DNA of 64,000 bases from an uncultured Synechococcus sp. (GCA_937911865.1 CALDSK010000067.1:1-64000); one strand, 5' to 3'. Shown: positions 8,871 to 18,098, counted from the stretch's first letter. The notes: a model not told the origin generated them from the letters alone. Numbers and translations are program-made.

Positions 8871-9155
8871 ATGAAGCTTATTAACATCGGATTTGGCAAC
8901 ATCGTTTCCGCCAACCGAGTTGTCGCTATTGTGAGTCCAGAATCAGCTCCGATTAAACGGATTATTTCTGATGCTCGCGATCGCGGTCAGCTGGTTGATG
9001 CTACGTACGGTCGGCGTACGCGCGCGGTCATGGTGACAGACTCAGGACACATTGTTTTATCAGCGATTCAGCCGGAAACGGTTGCGCATCGTTTTGTTGG
9101 ACAAAAAGACAACGCTCACAACAGCGCTCCCAAAGAGCTTGTTGACAAAGCCTAA
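8871..9155 (+). CDS. remA: RemA-family (DUF370) regulatory protein
   Basis: 94 residues, nearly all DUF370: '[19 protein letters not shown]', a central '[13 protein letters not shown]' with clustered arginines, and '[24 protein letters not shown]'. Bacillus RemA is a ring-shaped DNA-binding activator of biofilm-matrix and osmoprotection genes. Cyanobacterial relatives have an uncertain role, so transcription regulation is an inference from the family. A basic patch (RDRGQ, GRRTR) fits nucleic acid binding. The gene is preceded by about 280 bp of AT-rich DNA and followed after 112 bp by sufE on the same strand. Confidence 0.87.
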   Translation: MKLINIGFGNIVSANRVVAIVSPESAPIKRIISDARDRGQLVDATYGRRTRAVMVTDSGHIVLSAIQPETVAHRFVGQKDNAHNSAPKELVDKA

Positions 9156-9267
9156 GCGCGTACGTATTGAAGATCCGCGTACTTGTTACAGATCGAAGAC
9201 AAGCAAGAGAAAGACCTACGTTAGATTTAGCGCTATGGTTAAGGGGTCTTGTTTGGTTCGCTTTTGC

Positions 9268-9720
9268 ATGACCGCCGCTCCTCGCCCAGCCCAGCTTGAT
9301 AAAATTGTTCAACGGTTTGCCCGAATCAGTGAGCCCAAACGTCGTTATGAACAATTGCTTTGGTATGCCAAGAAGCTAGCGGCGTTCCCAGCCGAAGATA
9401 AAATCCCTGAGAACAAAGTGTCGGGCTGCGTATCGCAGGTGTACATCACGGCCCAAGTAGATAGCAACGACAAAATCAGCTTTCAAGGAGATTCCGACGC
9501 TCAGATTACTAAAGGGCTGCTGGCGATGCTGATCACCGCCCTCAACGGCCTATCCCCTTCAGAAATTGTTCGGCTTACGCCTGATTTCATCAAAGAAACC
9601 CAGCTAGACGTTAGCCTGACACCTTCTCGGGCCAATGGGTTTTACAACATTTTCAAAATGATGCAGAAGAAAGCGCTGTTGCTGATGGGTTCAGACGCAG
9701 ATAGCCGGACCGCTTCCTAG
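9268..9720 (+). CDS. sufE: SufE-family sulfur acceptor protein
   Basis: 150 residues from the ATG at 9268, the length usual for SufE. SufE accepts persulfide sulfur from the cysteine desulfurase SufS and passes it to the SUF Fe-S scaffold. Seen: 'RYEQLLWYAKKLAAFP', then 'NKVSGCVSQVYI' with the acceptor cysteine Cys54, and the C-terminal 'LTPSRANGFYNIFKMM' motif. The frame is open further upstream to 9052, but that part overlaps the remA gene and has no family similarity. An ATG at 9235 is another candidate; neither has a clear Shine-Dalgarno sequence at normal spacing. Confidence 0.9.
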   Translation: MTAAPRPAQLDKIVQRFARISEPKRRYEQLLWYAKKLAAFPAEDKIPENKVSGCVSQVYITAQVDSNDKISFQGDSDAQITKGLLAMLITALNGLSPSEIVRLTPDFIKETQLDVSLTPSRANGFYNIFKMMQKKALLLMGSDADSRTAS

Positions 9721-9765
9721 CAGCTTCTTTTTATAGATACGCATGTTTGTAGCTACGCATAACAG

Positions 9766-11307
9766 CTACGCAAGGTTACGGACAGCGATAAACCGGTCGA
9801 TCTTTTCAAAGAGCGTTTCAATCGTCGCGGCTTGCGTATGCGGGTTGAGCAAGACAGCTTTTAGCCAGCGCTGATTTCGATAGGTAGGCAAAGAAAGGAA
9901 AACTGACTGCTGATAGCTTTGGCTATCGTCAGATGACGTGGGCTCTAGTAAATGACGCTGAAGTTTGGCATTGAGCGCATCGTACTGTGAGGCATCAATG
10001 GTGTCAGGTGCTAAGCGAAAACAAACCAGATTCATCTGAGGCTGACTGGCAAGCTGTAAGTAGGGACGAGCCTGCACAAGCTGCACAAACTGCGCACTCA
10101 AGCGATAGTTGTGCTGAATAATATCGCTATAGCCAGCAGTTCCCAAGTGTTGTAAGGAAAGCCACAGTTTCAGGATATCTGGATGGCGAGTGCCCTGGAT
10201 GGTTAACTCGCCCAGATTGGGCCACTGCTCGTCGTCGCCCATATAAGGGGCACGAATGCGAAAGTGCTGCTTCAGGACATCGAATTGCTTGAATAGTACG
10301 GTGGCACAGGTTTTAGTCACGTAGAGCCACTTTTGAGGATTGAATGTAATCGAGTCGGCTTGATCAATACCGTCTAATAGGGCGCGGTGAGTATCGGAAA
10401 ACACTAGGGCCCCACCATAGGCAGCATCGACATGAAACCAGAGGCTGTGCTGTTTGGCGATCGCACTCATTTCAGCAATCGGATCAATATTACCGGTTAC
10501 AGTCGTCCCAGCGGTTGCGACTAGAGCAAAAGGCCGCTGCCCATTGGCTTTGACTGCGACCAGCTTGTCTTTTAAGTCGGCGATATCCACTTGAGAATCG
10601 GCATTGGGCCGAAGGGCGATCACACCTTTAGCCCCCAGCCCCATTATCATCGCGGCTTTTTTAATCGAGGTATGAGCCACCTCAGATACCAAAATAACCG
10701 GCTGCTGATTGAGGCCGACAATGCCACTGTCAACAGCATCGAAGGCAACATTGCGAGCAACCGTTAGCGCCTGCAGGTTGGCCAGACTGCCGCCACTAAC
10801 CATCACACCGCCCGCAGCGGGCCCCCAGCCAAATCGCGTCGCCAGTTGCCTGAGCACCAGGGACTCTAGCCGAGACAATACAGGCGACATCTCTACACTC
10901 AACATATTGTTATTGAGCGCTGCCACCAGCAAATCGCCCACAATCGACAGCGTGGTAGGAATCGAGTCCATGTGGCCGATGTAACCGGGATGGGCGGCAT
11001 TCATGGACTGTTTTAGCTGCGATCGCACGATCTCCAGCAACTGCTCGGCATCCACCGAACGCTCAGGAATCTTGGCCCACTCAGAAAGCTGTTCAACGGC
11101 GATCGCATCAGGCAAAGGCGATCGCTGCTGAGCCTGAGTCATCTCTGTAATGAGCAGGGTCACCGCTTTGTGAAGCAACGCTTCCACTTCAGCACGATTA
11201 GTACCATCCGGGTAAATAAAAGCGCTATCAGGTAAGGCGTTCACAGGCTTTAGAAAAAGTAAAAGGGGCCCGCTAATTGTATAGCAAACCCCTATCCATC
11301 TATTCAT
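9766..11307 (-). CDS. Group II pyridoxal-dependent decarboxylase (glutamate/aspartate/diaminobutyrate type)
   Basis: A 513-residue fold-type I PLP enzyme. The Schiff-base lysine is Lys326 in 'FNPQKWLYVTKTC'. Upstream are 'HVDAAYGGALVF' (the Asp that binds the pyridine nitrogen) and 'VSGGSLANLQALTVARN' (phosphate site). Group II decarboxylases release CO2 from L-Glu, L-Asp, 2,4-diaminobutyrate or aromatic amino acids; the substrate cannot be read from sequence alone. The start at 11307 gives a hydrophobic N-terminus unusual for this soluble family; a GTG at 11244 is a reasonable alternative. An AAGG lies just before the 11307 ATG. cysH lies 77 bp upstream on the same strand, so the two may share a transcript. 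Confidence 0.85.
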   Translation of the reverse strand: MNRWIGVCYTISGPLLLFLKPVNALPDSAFIYPDGTNRAEVEALLHKAVTLLITEMTQAQQRSPLPDAIAVEQLSEWAKIPERSVDAEQLLEIVRSQLKQSMNAAHPGYIGHMDSIPTTLSIVGDLLVAALNNNMLSVEMSPVLSRLESLVLRQLATRFGWGPAAGGVMVSGGSLANLQALTVARNVAFDAVDSGIVGLNQQPVILVSEVAHTSIKKAAMIMGLGAKGVIALRPNADSQVDIADLKDKLVAVKANGQRPFALVATAGTTVTGNIDPIAEMSAIAKQHSLWFHVDAAYGGALVFSDTHRALLDGIDQADSITFNPQKWLYVTKTCATVLFKQFDVLKQHFRIRAPYMGDDEQWPNLGELTIQGTRHPDILKLWLSLQHLGTAGYSDIIQHNYRLSAQFVQLVQARPYLQLASQPQMNLVCFRLAPDTIDASQYDALNAKLQRHLLEPTSSDDSQSYQQSVFLSLPTYRNQRWLKAVLLNPHTQAATIETLFEKIDRFIAVRNLA

Positions 11308-11384
11308 GGCCTTACTGATAGCCTTACTAATAGACCTTCAGCAGCGCTGTTAGATCTTCAGCAGCGCTGTTAACAGCGGTCAGA

Positions 11385-12218
11385 TTACCAGTGAATGCCG
11401 CACTCTGTTTTTTCACTGCCACGCCAGCGCCCTGCGCGCTCATCCTCGCCAGCCGCTGTCGGTGTCGTCAGCGGCTGGTCACCAATACTGGTATACCCCT
11501 GGTCGTGCAAAGGATTGTAGAGAACATCCTGCTCAAAAATGTAGGCCCAAACGTCTTTTTTAGTCCAGTGAGCCAGGGGGTTTATCTTGAGCCGGCCTTG
11601 GGCATCGCGCTCAAAAACTGGCAGCGACTTACGCTCATCAGACTGATCGCGGCGGCGGCCAGTAATCCAAGCCACCGCGTTTAGATCGTTCAGCGCTCTT
11701 TGCAAAGGCTCAATTTTCGTTAAAGCATAAAAATGCTCAACGTCTGTGTTCCACAGCTGTTCGCCATACATCGCCGCAAACGATTCTGGGCTGTTTGCGC
11801 CGACGACCCTGTAGGTGTGTAGGTCCAGGTTATAGAGCGACTTGGCTTTTTTAGCGGTTTCCAACGTTTCAGGAAACAGATGCAATGTATCTAAAAAGAT
11901 TACAGGCACCGGATGAACAAGCTCTTTGTAGAGCATGTGGCTGACTGTCAGCAGGCTAAATGAAGTGGTCTGAACCAGGCCTGTTGGCAGCATTTGGATG
12001 CACCAGGTCAAAATCTCTTGCGGTGTCGCTGTTGCAAATTGCTGATTGAGCAAATCTAAATCTAACTGCAGAACCCACTGACGTAGAGAGTGGAGGGTTG
12101 AAAGTGACGCCGCCCGCTTGGGTGACGCTGAAGGCTGCGTAGGTGCAGGCGCTTCTATGCACTGAACCATAGTGTTTGGGCGCTGATTGTCGGGCCCGAT
12201 AGTTTTTAGATGACGCAC
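11385..12218 (-). CDS. cysH: Phosphoadenosine phosphosulfate (PAPS) reductase
   Basis: A 277-residue thioredoxin-dependent enzyme of assimilatory sulfate reduction that makes sulfite from PAPS. The PP-loop region ('QTTSFSLLTVSHML'), 'VIFLDTLHLFPET', 'ITGRRRDQSDER' and the C-terminal 'ECGIHW' with the catalytic cysteine at residue 273 are clear. The paired Cys-Cys motifs that bind the 4Fe-4S cluster of APS reductases are absent, so PAPS specificity is favoured. The GTG at 12218 is supported by GGGGAG five bases upstream. An ATG overlaps it by two bases (ATGTG) but opens only a four-codon frame. A palindrome at 12252-12267 lies in the divergent promoter region shared with the glutaredoxin-like gene. 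Confidence 0.93.
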   Translation of the reverse strand: MRHLKTIGPDNQRPNTMVQCIEAPAPTQPSASPKRAASLSTLHSLRQWVLQLDLDLLNQQFATATPQEILTWCIQMLPTGLVQTTSFSLLTVSHMLYKELVHPVPVIFLDTLHLFPETLETAKKAKSLYNLDLHTYRVVGANSPESFAAMYGEQLWNTDVEHFYALTKIEPLQRALNDLNAVAWITGRRRDQSDERKSLPVFERDAQGRLKINPLAHWTKKDVWAYIFEQDVLYNPLHDQGYTSIGDQPLTTPTAAGEDERAGRWRGSEKTECGIHW

Positions 12219-12251
12219 ATAGTCTCCCCAATCCTAACTCACAATCACACC

Positions 12252-12267
12252 TATTCCGATCGGAATA
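12252..12267. promoter_or_regulatory. 16-bp perfect palindrome, candidate operator between cysH and the glutaredoxin-like gene
   Basis: TATTCCGATCGGAATA is its own reverse complement and lies 34 bp upstream of the cysH start, in the divergent intergenic region. Its TTCC-N4-GGAA form is the kind of dyad bound by dimeric repressors (for example Rrf2 or CRP families). The regulator is not identified. It may also simply be a HIP1-like core (CGATCG) in a chance dyad. Confidence 0.4.
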
Positions 12268-12432
12268 CCGGACATTAGCCGTACCTGCTGAGAATATGGC
12301 TCTCATTGCAAACGGGCACGCACCCTCGAAACAAAACCAAGCGCGAAGATCGCTCTGCTGTGCATGACAATAGGGAAAGACGCTCGAAAGTGTAACAGCG
12401 AGCGTATTAACGTATCACCGAGGCACACTGCG

Positions 12433-12726
12433 ATGACATCCCTCATTTTGTACAGCAAGCCAGGCTGCCATTTGTGTGAAGGGCTACAAGAAAAGCTGGA
12501 AACTCTACCTATCCAGGTAGAGATCAGAGATATTACCCAAAACGAAGAGTGGTTCAAAAAATATCAATACGATGTTCCTGTTGTTTGCCAGCTCATTCAG
12601 GCAGATGCAGAGGTCGCGCCAGACGTCGCACCGATTGAGCAGCCGCTGCCGCGCATGTCGCCGCGCGCTTCAGCCAAGCAGGTGGCGCAAATGATACAGA
12701 CACATACGGGCCCATTTGAGGCATAA
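12433..12726 (+). CDS. Glutaredoxin-like protein (DUF836 type)
   Basis: 97 residues from the ATG at 12433 (the frame is open upstream to 12364, but that extension is not family-like). The thioredoxin fold starts 'LILYSKPGCHLCEGLQEKL' with a C-x-x-C active site (Cys-His-Leu-Cys, about residues 12-15), then a beta-alpha-beta with 'YDVPVVCQL', the cis-proline loop of glutaredoxins. The C-terminal part is Pro/Ala-rich. It probably reduces disulfides or mixed thiols in the cytoplasm. It is divergent from cysH and 72 bp ahead of murE on the same strand. Confidence 0.85.
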   Translation: MTSLILYSKPGCHLCEGLQEKLETLPIQVEIRDITQNEEWFKKYQYDVPVVCQLIQADAEVAPDVAPIEQPLPRMSPRASAKQVAQMIQTHTGPFEA

Positions 12727-12798
12727 TCTCAGCATTCATTCAGCATTCACAAATGAGATCTCGATCATGGGATCCAAAGTCCAAAGGGGAGAGAACGT

Positions 12799-14334
12799 AT
12801 GCAGCTCAAAGAATTGTTTGCCCAGCTCACATCACAGGGCTTCTCTGTCTCTGAGGACATGGCTAGCCATCCTAGCTGGACCCAAGCAGTCACCGGACTA
12901 TCGACGAACTCTCAAACGATTCGTAAGGGCGATCTTTTTATCGGCATGCCAGGTACTCGGGTCGATGGAGGAGATTTTTGGCTAAGTGCGATCGCGAAAG
13001 GTGCGATCGCCGCGCTCATTTCACCCCAAGCCCTGGCTAATAAACCTAACGCAGCCGGCGCACTGGTCTTCACAGATGACGATATCCCCACGCTCTGCGC
13101 CGAACTTGCCGCCACGTTCTATGGCGAACCGGCCAAAGCGATGAATATGGTGGGCGTCACGGGCACAAATGGCAAAACGACCACGACCCACCTGATTGAA
13201 TACTTCCTCAACCAGGCACAGCAGAAAACCGCCATTCTCGGAACGCTTTATACCCGATGGCCCGGCTATGAAAAGACCGCTGTGCATACAACGCCTTTTC
13301 CAATAGATTTACAGCAAGAACTCGCTAGCGCCAAAGCAGCCAGCTGTCAGAATGCCGTCATGGAAATCAGCTCTCATGCGCTGGCACAGCGACGAGCGTG
13401 GAGCATCCCTTTTGAGGTCGCCGTCTTTACTAACCTGACTCAGGACCATCTGGACTACCACAAAGACCTAAATGATTACTTTGAAGCGAAAGCGCTGCTA
13501 TTTAGCGACGACTACCTGAAGGGGCGAGCTATTCTCAATCAAAAAGATCCTTACGGCCAAAAGCTCTTAGAGCGCGTCGGGTCAGAACGCAGCTGGAGCT
13601 ACAGCACCGCTGATACCAGCGCCGATCTCTATACGAAGGACCTGAGCTATGGGCCGACGGGTGTACAGGGAACCCTTTGCACACCCATTGGAGAAGCGTC
13701 TTTCAGCTCACCTCTGGTCGGTCAGTTCAACTTAGAAAATCTATTGGCAGCAGCAGGCGCGGCGCTGCATCTAGGGGTTTCGCTCTCGCAGATTGTAGAG
13801 GCGCTACCTAATTTTTCGGGGGTGCCAGGTCGCATGGAGCGGGTGCAGGTTTCTTCAGCGGAGAACGCGCCAATAAAGGAACAAGACATCAGCGTGATTG
13901 TGGACTACGCACATACGCCGGACAGCTTAGAAAATGCGCTTAAAGCTGCCAGGCCATTTATTCAAGGTCAGCTAATTTGTGTATTTGGCTGTGGCGGCGA
14001 TCGCGATCGCACCAAGCGACCTCAGATGGGTCGTATTGCCTATGAACAGGCTGACAGAGCAATTGTCACCTCAGACAACCCACGCACAGAGAACCCCGAG
14101 CAGATTTTGCAAGATGTCGTCGCTGGAATTGAAGGGACATTAGCCGATGATCAGGTGATATGCGATCGCGCTGAAGCGATTCGTAGTGCCATTTTGCATG
14201 CTAAGCCCGGCGATGGCATTGTGATTGCAGGAAAAGGCCACGAAGACTATCAAATACTGGGTACGGAGAAAATTCACTTCGACGATCGAGAACAGTCACG
14301 AAAAGCGCTTAACGAGCGGTTAAGAACCCGCTAA
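12799..14334 (+). CDS. murE: UDP-N-acetylmuramoyl-tripeptide synthetase (meso-DAP adding)
   Basis: A 511-residue Mur ligase that adds the third residue to the UDP-MurNAc-L-Ala-D-Glu precursor in the cytoplasm. Three domains are recognisable: the N-terminal UDP-binding domain (about 1-110), the central ATPase with 'GVTGTNGKTTT' (119-129) and 'EISSHAL', and the C-terminal domain with 'GCGGDRDRTKRPQMG'. The 'DNPR' motif at residues 426-429 is the known signature for meso-diaminopimelate rather than lysine. The start ATG is preceded by GGGGAG (about 7 bases spacing). Confidence 0.96.
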   Translation: MQLKELFAQLTSQGFSVSEDMASHPSWTQAVTGLSTNSQTIRKGDLFIGMPGTRVDGGDFWLSAIAKGAIAALISPQALANKPNAAGALVFTDDDIPTLCAELAATFYGEPAKAMNMVGVTGTNGKTTTTHLIEYFLNQAQQKTAILGTLYTRWPGYEKTAVHTTPFPIDLQQELASAKAASCQNAVMEISSHALAQRRAWSIPFEVAVFTNLTQDHLDYHKDLNDYFEAKALLFSDDYLKGRAILNQKDPYGQKLLERVGSERSWSYSTADTSADLYTKDLSYGPTGVQGTLCTPIGEASFSSPLVGQFNLENLLAAAGAALHLGVSLSQIVEALPNFSGVPGRMERVQVSSAENAPIKEQDISVIVDYAHTPDSLENALKAARPFIQGQLICVFGCGGDRDRTKRPQMGRIAYEQADRAIVTSDNPRTENPEQILQDVVAGIEGTLADDQVICDRAEAIRSAILHAKPGDGIVIAGKGHEDYQILGTEKIHFDDREQSRKALNERLRTR

Positions 14335-14698
14335 GCGAGAAAATGCCGAATTAATGACGCAATTCATCTACTATGCGGGAATGTTTAGGTAGATTACCGC
14401 CTGCTGGATGTGCTGGATGATTAGGCCTTTCAATTAAATCCTTTCATCTACGCAATCTGTAATCCTTAGGAACGCTTCTATATAGAAGCTATATGTAGAT
14501 CTAGATCCTTCCACAGCTCAAAGTCAGATTGACTATTGCTATGGCGGCTGCAGTCAAGCAGGTTTAGTCAAGCGTGGCTGCCTTAAAAAACTGATAGAGA
14601 CAACCGTAGAGAACAATTAGCCCTCAAGATGTAGCCTGGCCAAGACGTTGAGAGGTCAATCAAGATAAACGCTTCTGGACCCTTTTGGCCGGTTATTC
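14335..14698. other. Intergenic region with a 16-bp palindrome
   Basis: 364 bp between murE and the kinase gene, no gene visible. GCTTCTATATAGAAGC at 14474-14489 is a perfect palindrome, placed about 210 bp upstream of the kinase start; a regulator site or small hairpin is possible. Nothing else is recognisable. Confidence 0.4.
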
Positions 14699-16336
14699 AT
14701 GAACAGTCACGCTATGTCGCTACTCTCTCTGCAAGCTCGGTTGAACAGCTTACATCCACAGCCAGCATCAGTTGCAGTAGATCCCAAAGGGTTTAAAGCA
14801 GCCTTAGAGTCTTTTATCCAGTTTTTAATCGAGCACGAAGTTTCAGCGACGCTATGGCTAAAGCTACCTAAAGACGACGCCTGGTGGGAAGACATCTGGC
14901 AATATGGGCAGCAGGCAGTGGGTTGTACTATCTATGTCTTGGGAGAGCAGGTTGGCCAAGCACCCAATACAATGGCTGCTAGCCTACGTTCGATTCCGAT
15001 TGAATCGACGGGCGCGCTAAAAAAGGAATACCTTTGTTTGGCTGTTGCGGAAAACTTTATGGGTGCATTGCTAGCCGCGCGTGGGACGAATGCAGCGCCT
15101 GTCTCCGGCAAAGCGGCCGCGACGAACAAACGTAATCTACAGCTCTATTGCACCACTGCTGCTCGAACCATGACGGCGCTGGCAGCCGGAATTAGAAGCG
15201 TTTTACAAAACAGCCTTCCTGAGCTGACTATAGCCTCAGCCGAGCCTCCGACCGATGAAAGATTCATCGCAGCTGCCGCAGCGCTAAGCCAGTGGGAACG
15301 CTGTTTTCCAGCCAGCGTACTCAGTCAGAACGTACTGCCACTGTCAGAAGATTTCTTAACCTGGCAAATGCAGTTTCAAGAAGATATGCGATCGCAAATC
15401 CAGGCAGCTCGCGGCAACGCTGCTCACGACGGTCAAAATGGTGCTGATGGCGGCGCCACTCCGCAAGCCAATGGTATAAGGACCTCTATCGCAGCCACTT
15501 TTCTCAGTCAGGCGAGTCAAGAGCTACGCTCGCCGCTCACTACCATCAAAACGGCTCTTACCTTATTGGGGTCTCCGACGCTGAAGCTAGCCCAAAGGCA
15601 GCGCTACCTGGAAATGATTTCTACACAGTGCGAACATCAGCAGGACCTGATTAAAAGCATCATTGAACTGCTAGAGGTTCAGACGACGGCTATGGCTGTA
15701 GCCCAGTCCATACAGCTATCCGATTTAATTCCAGGAATCGTTAGTACCTATCAGCCCATTGCAGAAGAGCACGGCATTATGCTGGCCTATACGGTTCCTG
15801 AGAACTTGCCAGAAATCTCTGGAATAGAATCCGAGATTAAACAAGTTGTGATTCACCTTATTAATAACGGTATTCAGGTCACGCCTGAGGGTGGGCGAGT
15901 CTGGGTATCGGCAATGGTAGAAGATAACAAATTTGTCGCCCTAAAAGTCCAAGATTCAGGCGATGGCATCGCTAAAACCGATATTAATCGACTGTTTGAG
16001 CCGTTCTATCAACTCGCTAATAGCAGCAGCGGTACCGGGCTTGGGCTGACGCTTGTGAAAGAGCTAGTTCAACGGATGGGCGGCATCATTTCAGTAGAGA
16101 GTACGCCCAACCACGGGACTCAATTCAAAATCTTGCTGGCCAGAGAGCGCAAGGCTCAGTCAGTAGCGGCAGAAAGTTCGGCAGTCGCAAATAAGATGTC
16201 AAGAGCAGACGGACCAAAAGAAAACGGGCAGCAGAAAAACGATTTCAACCCTAATACGCGAGCTGCGAATCTACCACCCAGCGCCAGTCACGATGCAAAA
16301 GCAATGATGGACGGCGAGGTCAATCAGCCCGCTTAA
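14699..16336 (+). CDS. Histidine-kinase-like protein with degenerate H-box
   Basis: A 545-residue cytoplasmic signalling protein. Residues 1-220 form an N-terminal sensor region with a DICT-like look ('WLKLPKDDAWWEDIW', 'CLAVAENFMGALLAARG'). A dimerisation domain follows at about 265-330 and an HATPase domain at about 370-480, with 'NNGIQVTPEGG' (N box), 'VQDSGDGI' (G1), 'LFEPFY' (F) and 'GTGLGLTLVKELVQRMGG' (G2). The H-box reads S-Q-E-L-R-S-P-L, so the phospho-acceptor histidine is replaced by Gln274. The ATP site looks intact, so it may act on a partner or as a phosphatase or scaffold. The last 60 residues are polar and likely disordered. No response regulator is adjacent. Confidence 0.85.
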   Translation: MNSHAMSLLSLQARLNSLHPQPASVAVDPKGFKAALESFIQFLIEHEVSATLWLKLPKDDAWWEDIWQYGQQAVGCTIYVLGEQVGQAPNTMAASLRSIPIESTGALKKEYLCLAVAENFMGALLAARGTNAAPVSGKAAATNKRNLQLYCTTAARTMTALAAGIRSVLQNSLPELTIASAEPPTDERFIAAAAALSQWERCFPASVLSQNVLPLSEDFLTWQMQFQEDMRSQIQAARGNAAHDGQNGADGGATPQANGIRTSIAATFLSQASQELRSPLTTIKTALTLLGSPTLKLAQRQRYLEMISTQCEHQQDLIKSIIELLEVQTTAMAVAQSIQLSDLIPGIVSTYQPIAEEHGIMLAYTVPENLPEISGIESEIKQVVIHLINNGIQVTPEGGRVWVSAMVEDNKFVALKVQDSGDGIAKTDINRLFEPFYQLANSSSGTGLGLTLVKELVQRMGGIISVESTPNHGTQFKILLARERKAQSVAAESSAVANKMSRADGPKENGQQKNDFNPNTRAANLPPSASHDAKAMMDGEVNQPA

Positions 16337-16385
16337 GGCAGCCTATCGGAAAAAGGCATCTATAGAGAATATGCGCGCCGCCAGC

Positions 16386-16625
16386 CTATTTAGTCTCTTC
16401 ATCACCGACTAGTGTTTCTACCATGAGCGAGGCCTGCGCCTGTTTTTCTTGTAGGAAGCGATCGCACTGCTGCAAGGCACCTACCGCTTCGGAAAATTGC
16501 TCAAAAACTTCAGCTAAAGGCAGTTCGCCGGTTTCTAGCTGATGAGTAATCGTTTCTATACGACTGAGGGTTTGCTCATAGTTCCAGTCTTCGGGTAGGG
16601 GTGCAGGCTTTTTGGTGCGAGGCAT
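16386..16625 (-). CDS. xseB: Exodeoxyribonuclease VII small subunit
   Basis: 79 residues, the normal length for XseB, with 'NYEQTLSRIETITHQLETGELPLAEVFEQFSEAV' in its characteristic pattern (broken here: 'L..IE.I...LE.GELPL.E....F..AV'). XseB oligomers decorate the long coiled coil of XseA to make exonuclease VII, which degrades single-stranded DNA from either end. It lies 45 bp downstream of xseA on the same strand; the pair is clearly an operon. Confidence 0.95.
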   Translation of the reverse strand: MPRTKKPAPLPEDWNYEQTLSRIETITHQLETGELPLAEVFEQFSEAVGALQQCDRFLQEKQAQASLMVETLVGDEETK

Positions 16626-16670
16626 TTGTAGGCGTCCTTCCTTCTGAGTTTACTTTGATTCTCTGTGACC

Positions 16671-17867
16671 TTATTTTTCGGCTTCTATCTCAGTCACGAC
16701 GGCCTTGACTGTACCGGCACCTAGCTGGATATCTAGCTCGCGGCCAAGAGACAGCTGACTGGCGGCGGTGGCAATTTGGCCTTCGGATTTGACCAGTGCA
16801 TAGCCCCGTTTAAGCACAGCTTCTGGGTCGAGCGCCAACAGCTTTTCTCTGAGCAGCTGCTGCTGGTGTTGCGCTAGCTGAAGTCGCTGGTTCAAGCTGG
16901 TAATCAGCTGCTGACGCTGCCAGGCAATATCCTTCTGATGCTGGGCCAACTGACGGTCAAGGCGAAGGCGCTGAAGCCGCGTTTGCAGCGATCGCACCTG
17001 CTGCTGGGCCGTTTGAAACCTGCGAGCGAACACTTGAGTGGCCCTTTGCAAGTAGTGAATCTGCTCACGGTATAAGTCATCTAAGCTAGGCACCACCTGC
17101 TCAGCCGCGGCTGTCGGCGTGTGAGCACAGGCATCAGCCACCAAATCTGCCAGCGACTCGTCTCTTTGATGACCAATTCCCGTAATCACAGGAATTGGGG
17201 AGGTGGCGATCGCCATAACAACTCGCTCATCGTCGAAACAGGCCAAATCTTCGGTAGCCCCGCCGCCTCTTGCGAGCACAACAACATCTGCTCTGTCATC
17301 TTGCGCGACTCGCTCAATCGCTTTAGCAATCGAAGCAGGCGCCTGCTCACCTTGGACCGTTGCTGGCGACAGTAGGACTTTGACACTGGGATTACGCTGC
17401 AATAGCGTACGTTGGATATCGCCCCAAGCAGCCGCTTGCGGTGAGGTCACCACAGCTAGCGTTTGAGGATAGGTCGGCAGCGATCGCTTGCGCTCAATAT
17501 CAAATAGGCCTTCCGCGGCTAGGCGAGCTTTGAGCTGCTTGTAACGTAGAGCCTGTAAACCGGCCCCCGCCGGCAGCACCTGCCATACGCTCAGCTGATA
17601 AGAGCCGCGCTTGGGATACAGTCGAATTTGCCCTAGCACCGTGACCTGCTCTCCCGCCACAGGCACAACGCTTACTCGCGACAGCTGCGACTTCCACACC
17701 ACGCAGTTCACTGCGGCCGACCCACCCAGCTCTTGTAACGTAAAAAAGCAGCCCTGATGGTGATTACGCGCACTAGAGACTTCGCCAGTCACCCAGACTT
17801 TACGCAGCTGATCGTCCTCTTCTAAGAGCAGCTTAAGATAGTCGGTTAGGCCGGCAACACTAATCAC
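16671..17867 (-). CDS. xseA: Exodeoxyribonuclease VII large subunit
   Basis: 398 residues from a GTG at 17867. There is an N-terminal OB-fold (1-100) with 'VWVTGEVSSARNHHQGCFFTL', a catalytic domain with 'VVTSPQAAAWGDIQRTL', 'VVLARGGGATEDLACFDDE' and 'PVITGIGHQRDESLADLVADACAHTPTAAAE' in separate stretches, then a glutamine-rich coiled coil (about 270-345) and a C-terminal 'LKRGYALVKSEGQI' repeat. The family cuts single-stranded DNA in repair. An in-frame extension upstream of the GTG exists but has no better start. Confidence 0.95.
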   Translation of the reverse strand: MISVAGLTDYLKLLLEEDDQLRKVWVTGEVSSARNHHQGCFFTLQELGGSAAVNCVVWKSQLSRVSVVPVAGEQVTVLGQIRLYPKRGSYQLSVWQVLPAGAGLQALRYKQLKARLAAEGLFDIERKRSLPTYPQTLAVVTSPQAAAWGDIQRTLLQRNPSVKVLLSPATVQGEQAPASIAKAIERVAQDDRADVVVLARGGGATEDLACFDDERVVMAIATSPIPVITGIGHQRDESLADLVADACAHTPTAAAEQVVPSLDDLYREQIHYLQRATQVFARRFQTAQQQVRSLQTRLQRLRLDRQLAQHQKDIAWQRQQLITSLNQRLQLAQHQQQLLREKLLALDPEAVLKRGYALVKSEGQIATAASQLSLGRELDIQLGAGTVKAVVTEIEAEK

Positions 17868-18098
17868 TAAATCGCCGACGCTGCTATCACGGGTATCCCT
17901 TATTTTTCTATTAATAGGTCAAGCTCCTTGGTCAGCCGCTAGCTTTTCCAAATATCTCATCCAAATATCTCATATTCCACTAGACAGACTTAGCTAAATC
18001 AGTTAAATATTAGTACATACGTTTCAACCAGATTCGCTCTTTCTGGCATCTTCTTATCTGGCTCTCCTTCATCTGGCTTCTCTATCTCTGAAGTACCT

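Noticed and set aside
18012-18026. Possible LexA/SOS box ahead of recA (AGTAC near 18012)
   Set aside because: Only the left half fits the cyanobacterial consensus; the right half has at least two mismatches, too weak to call.
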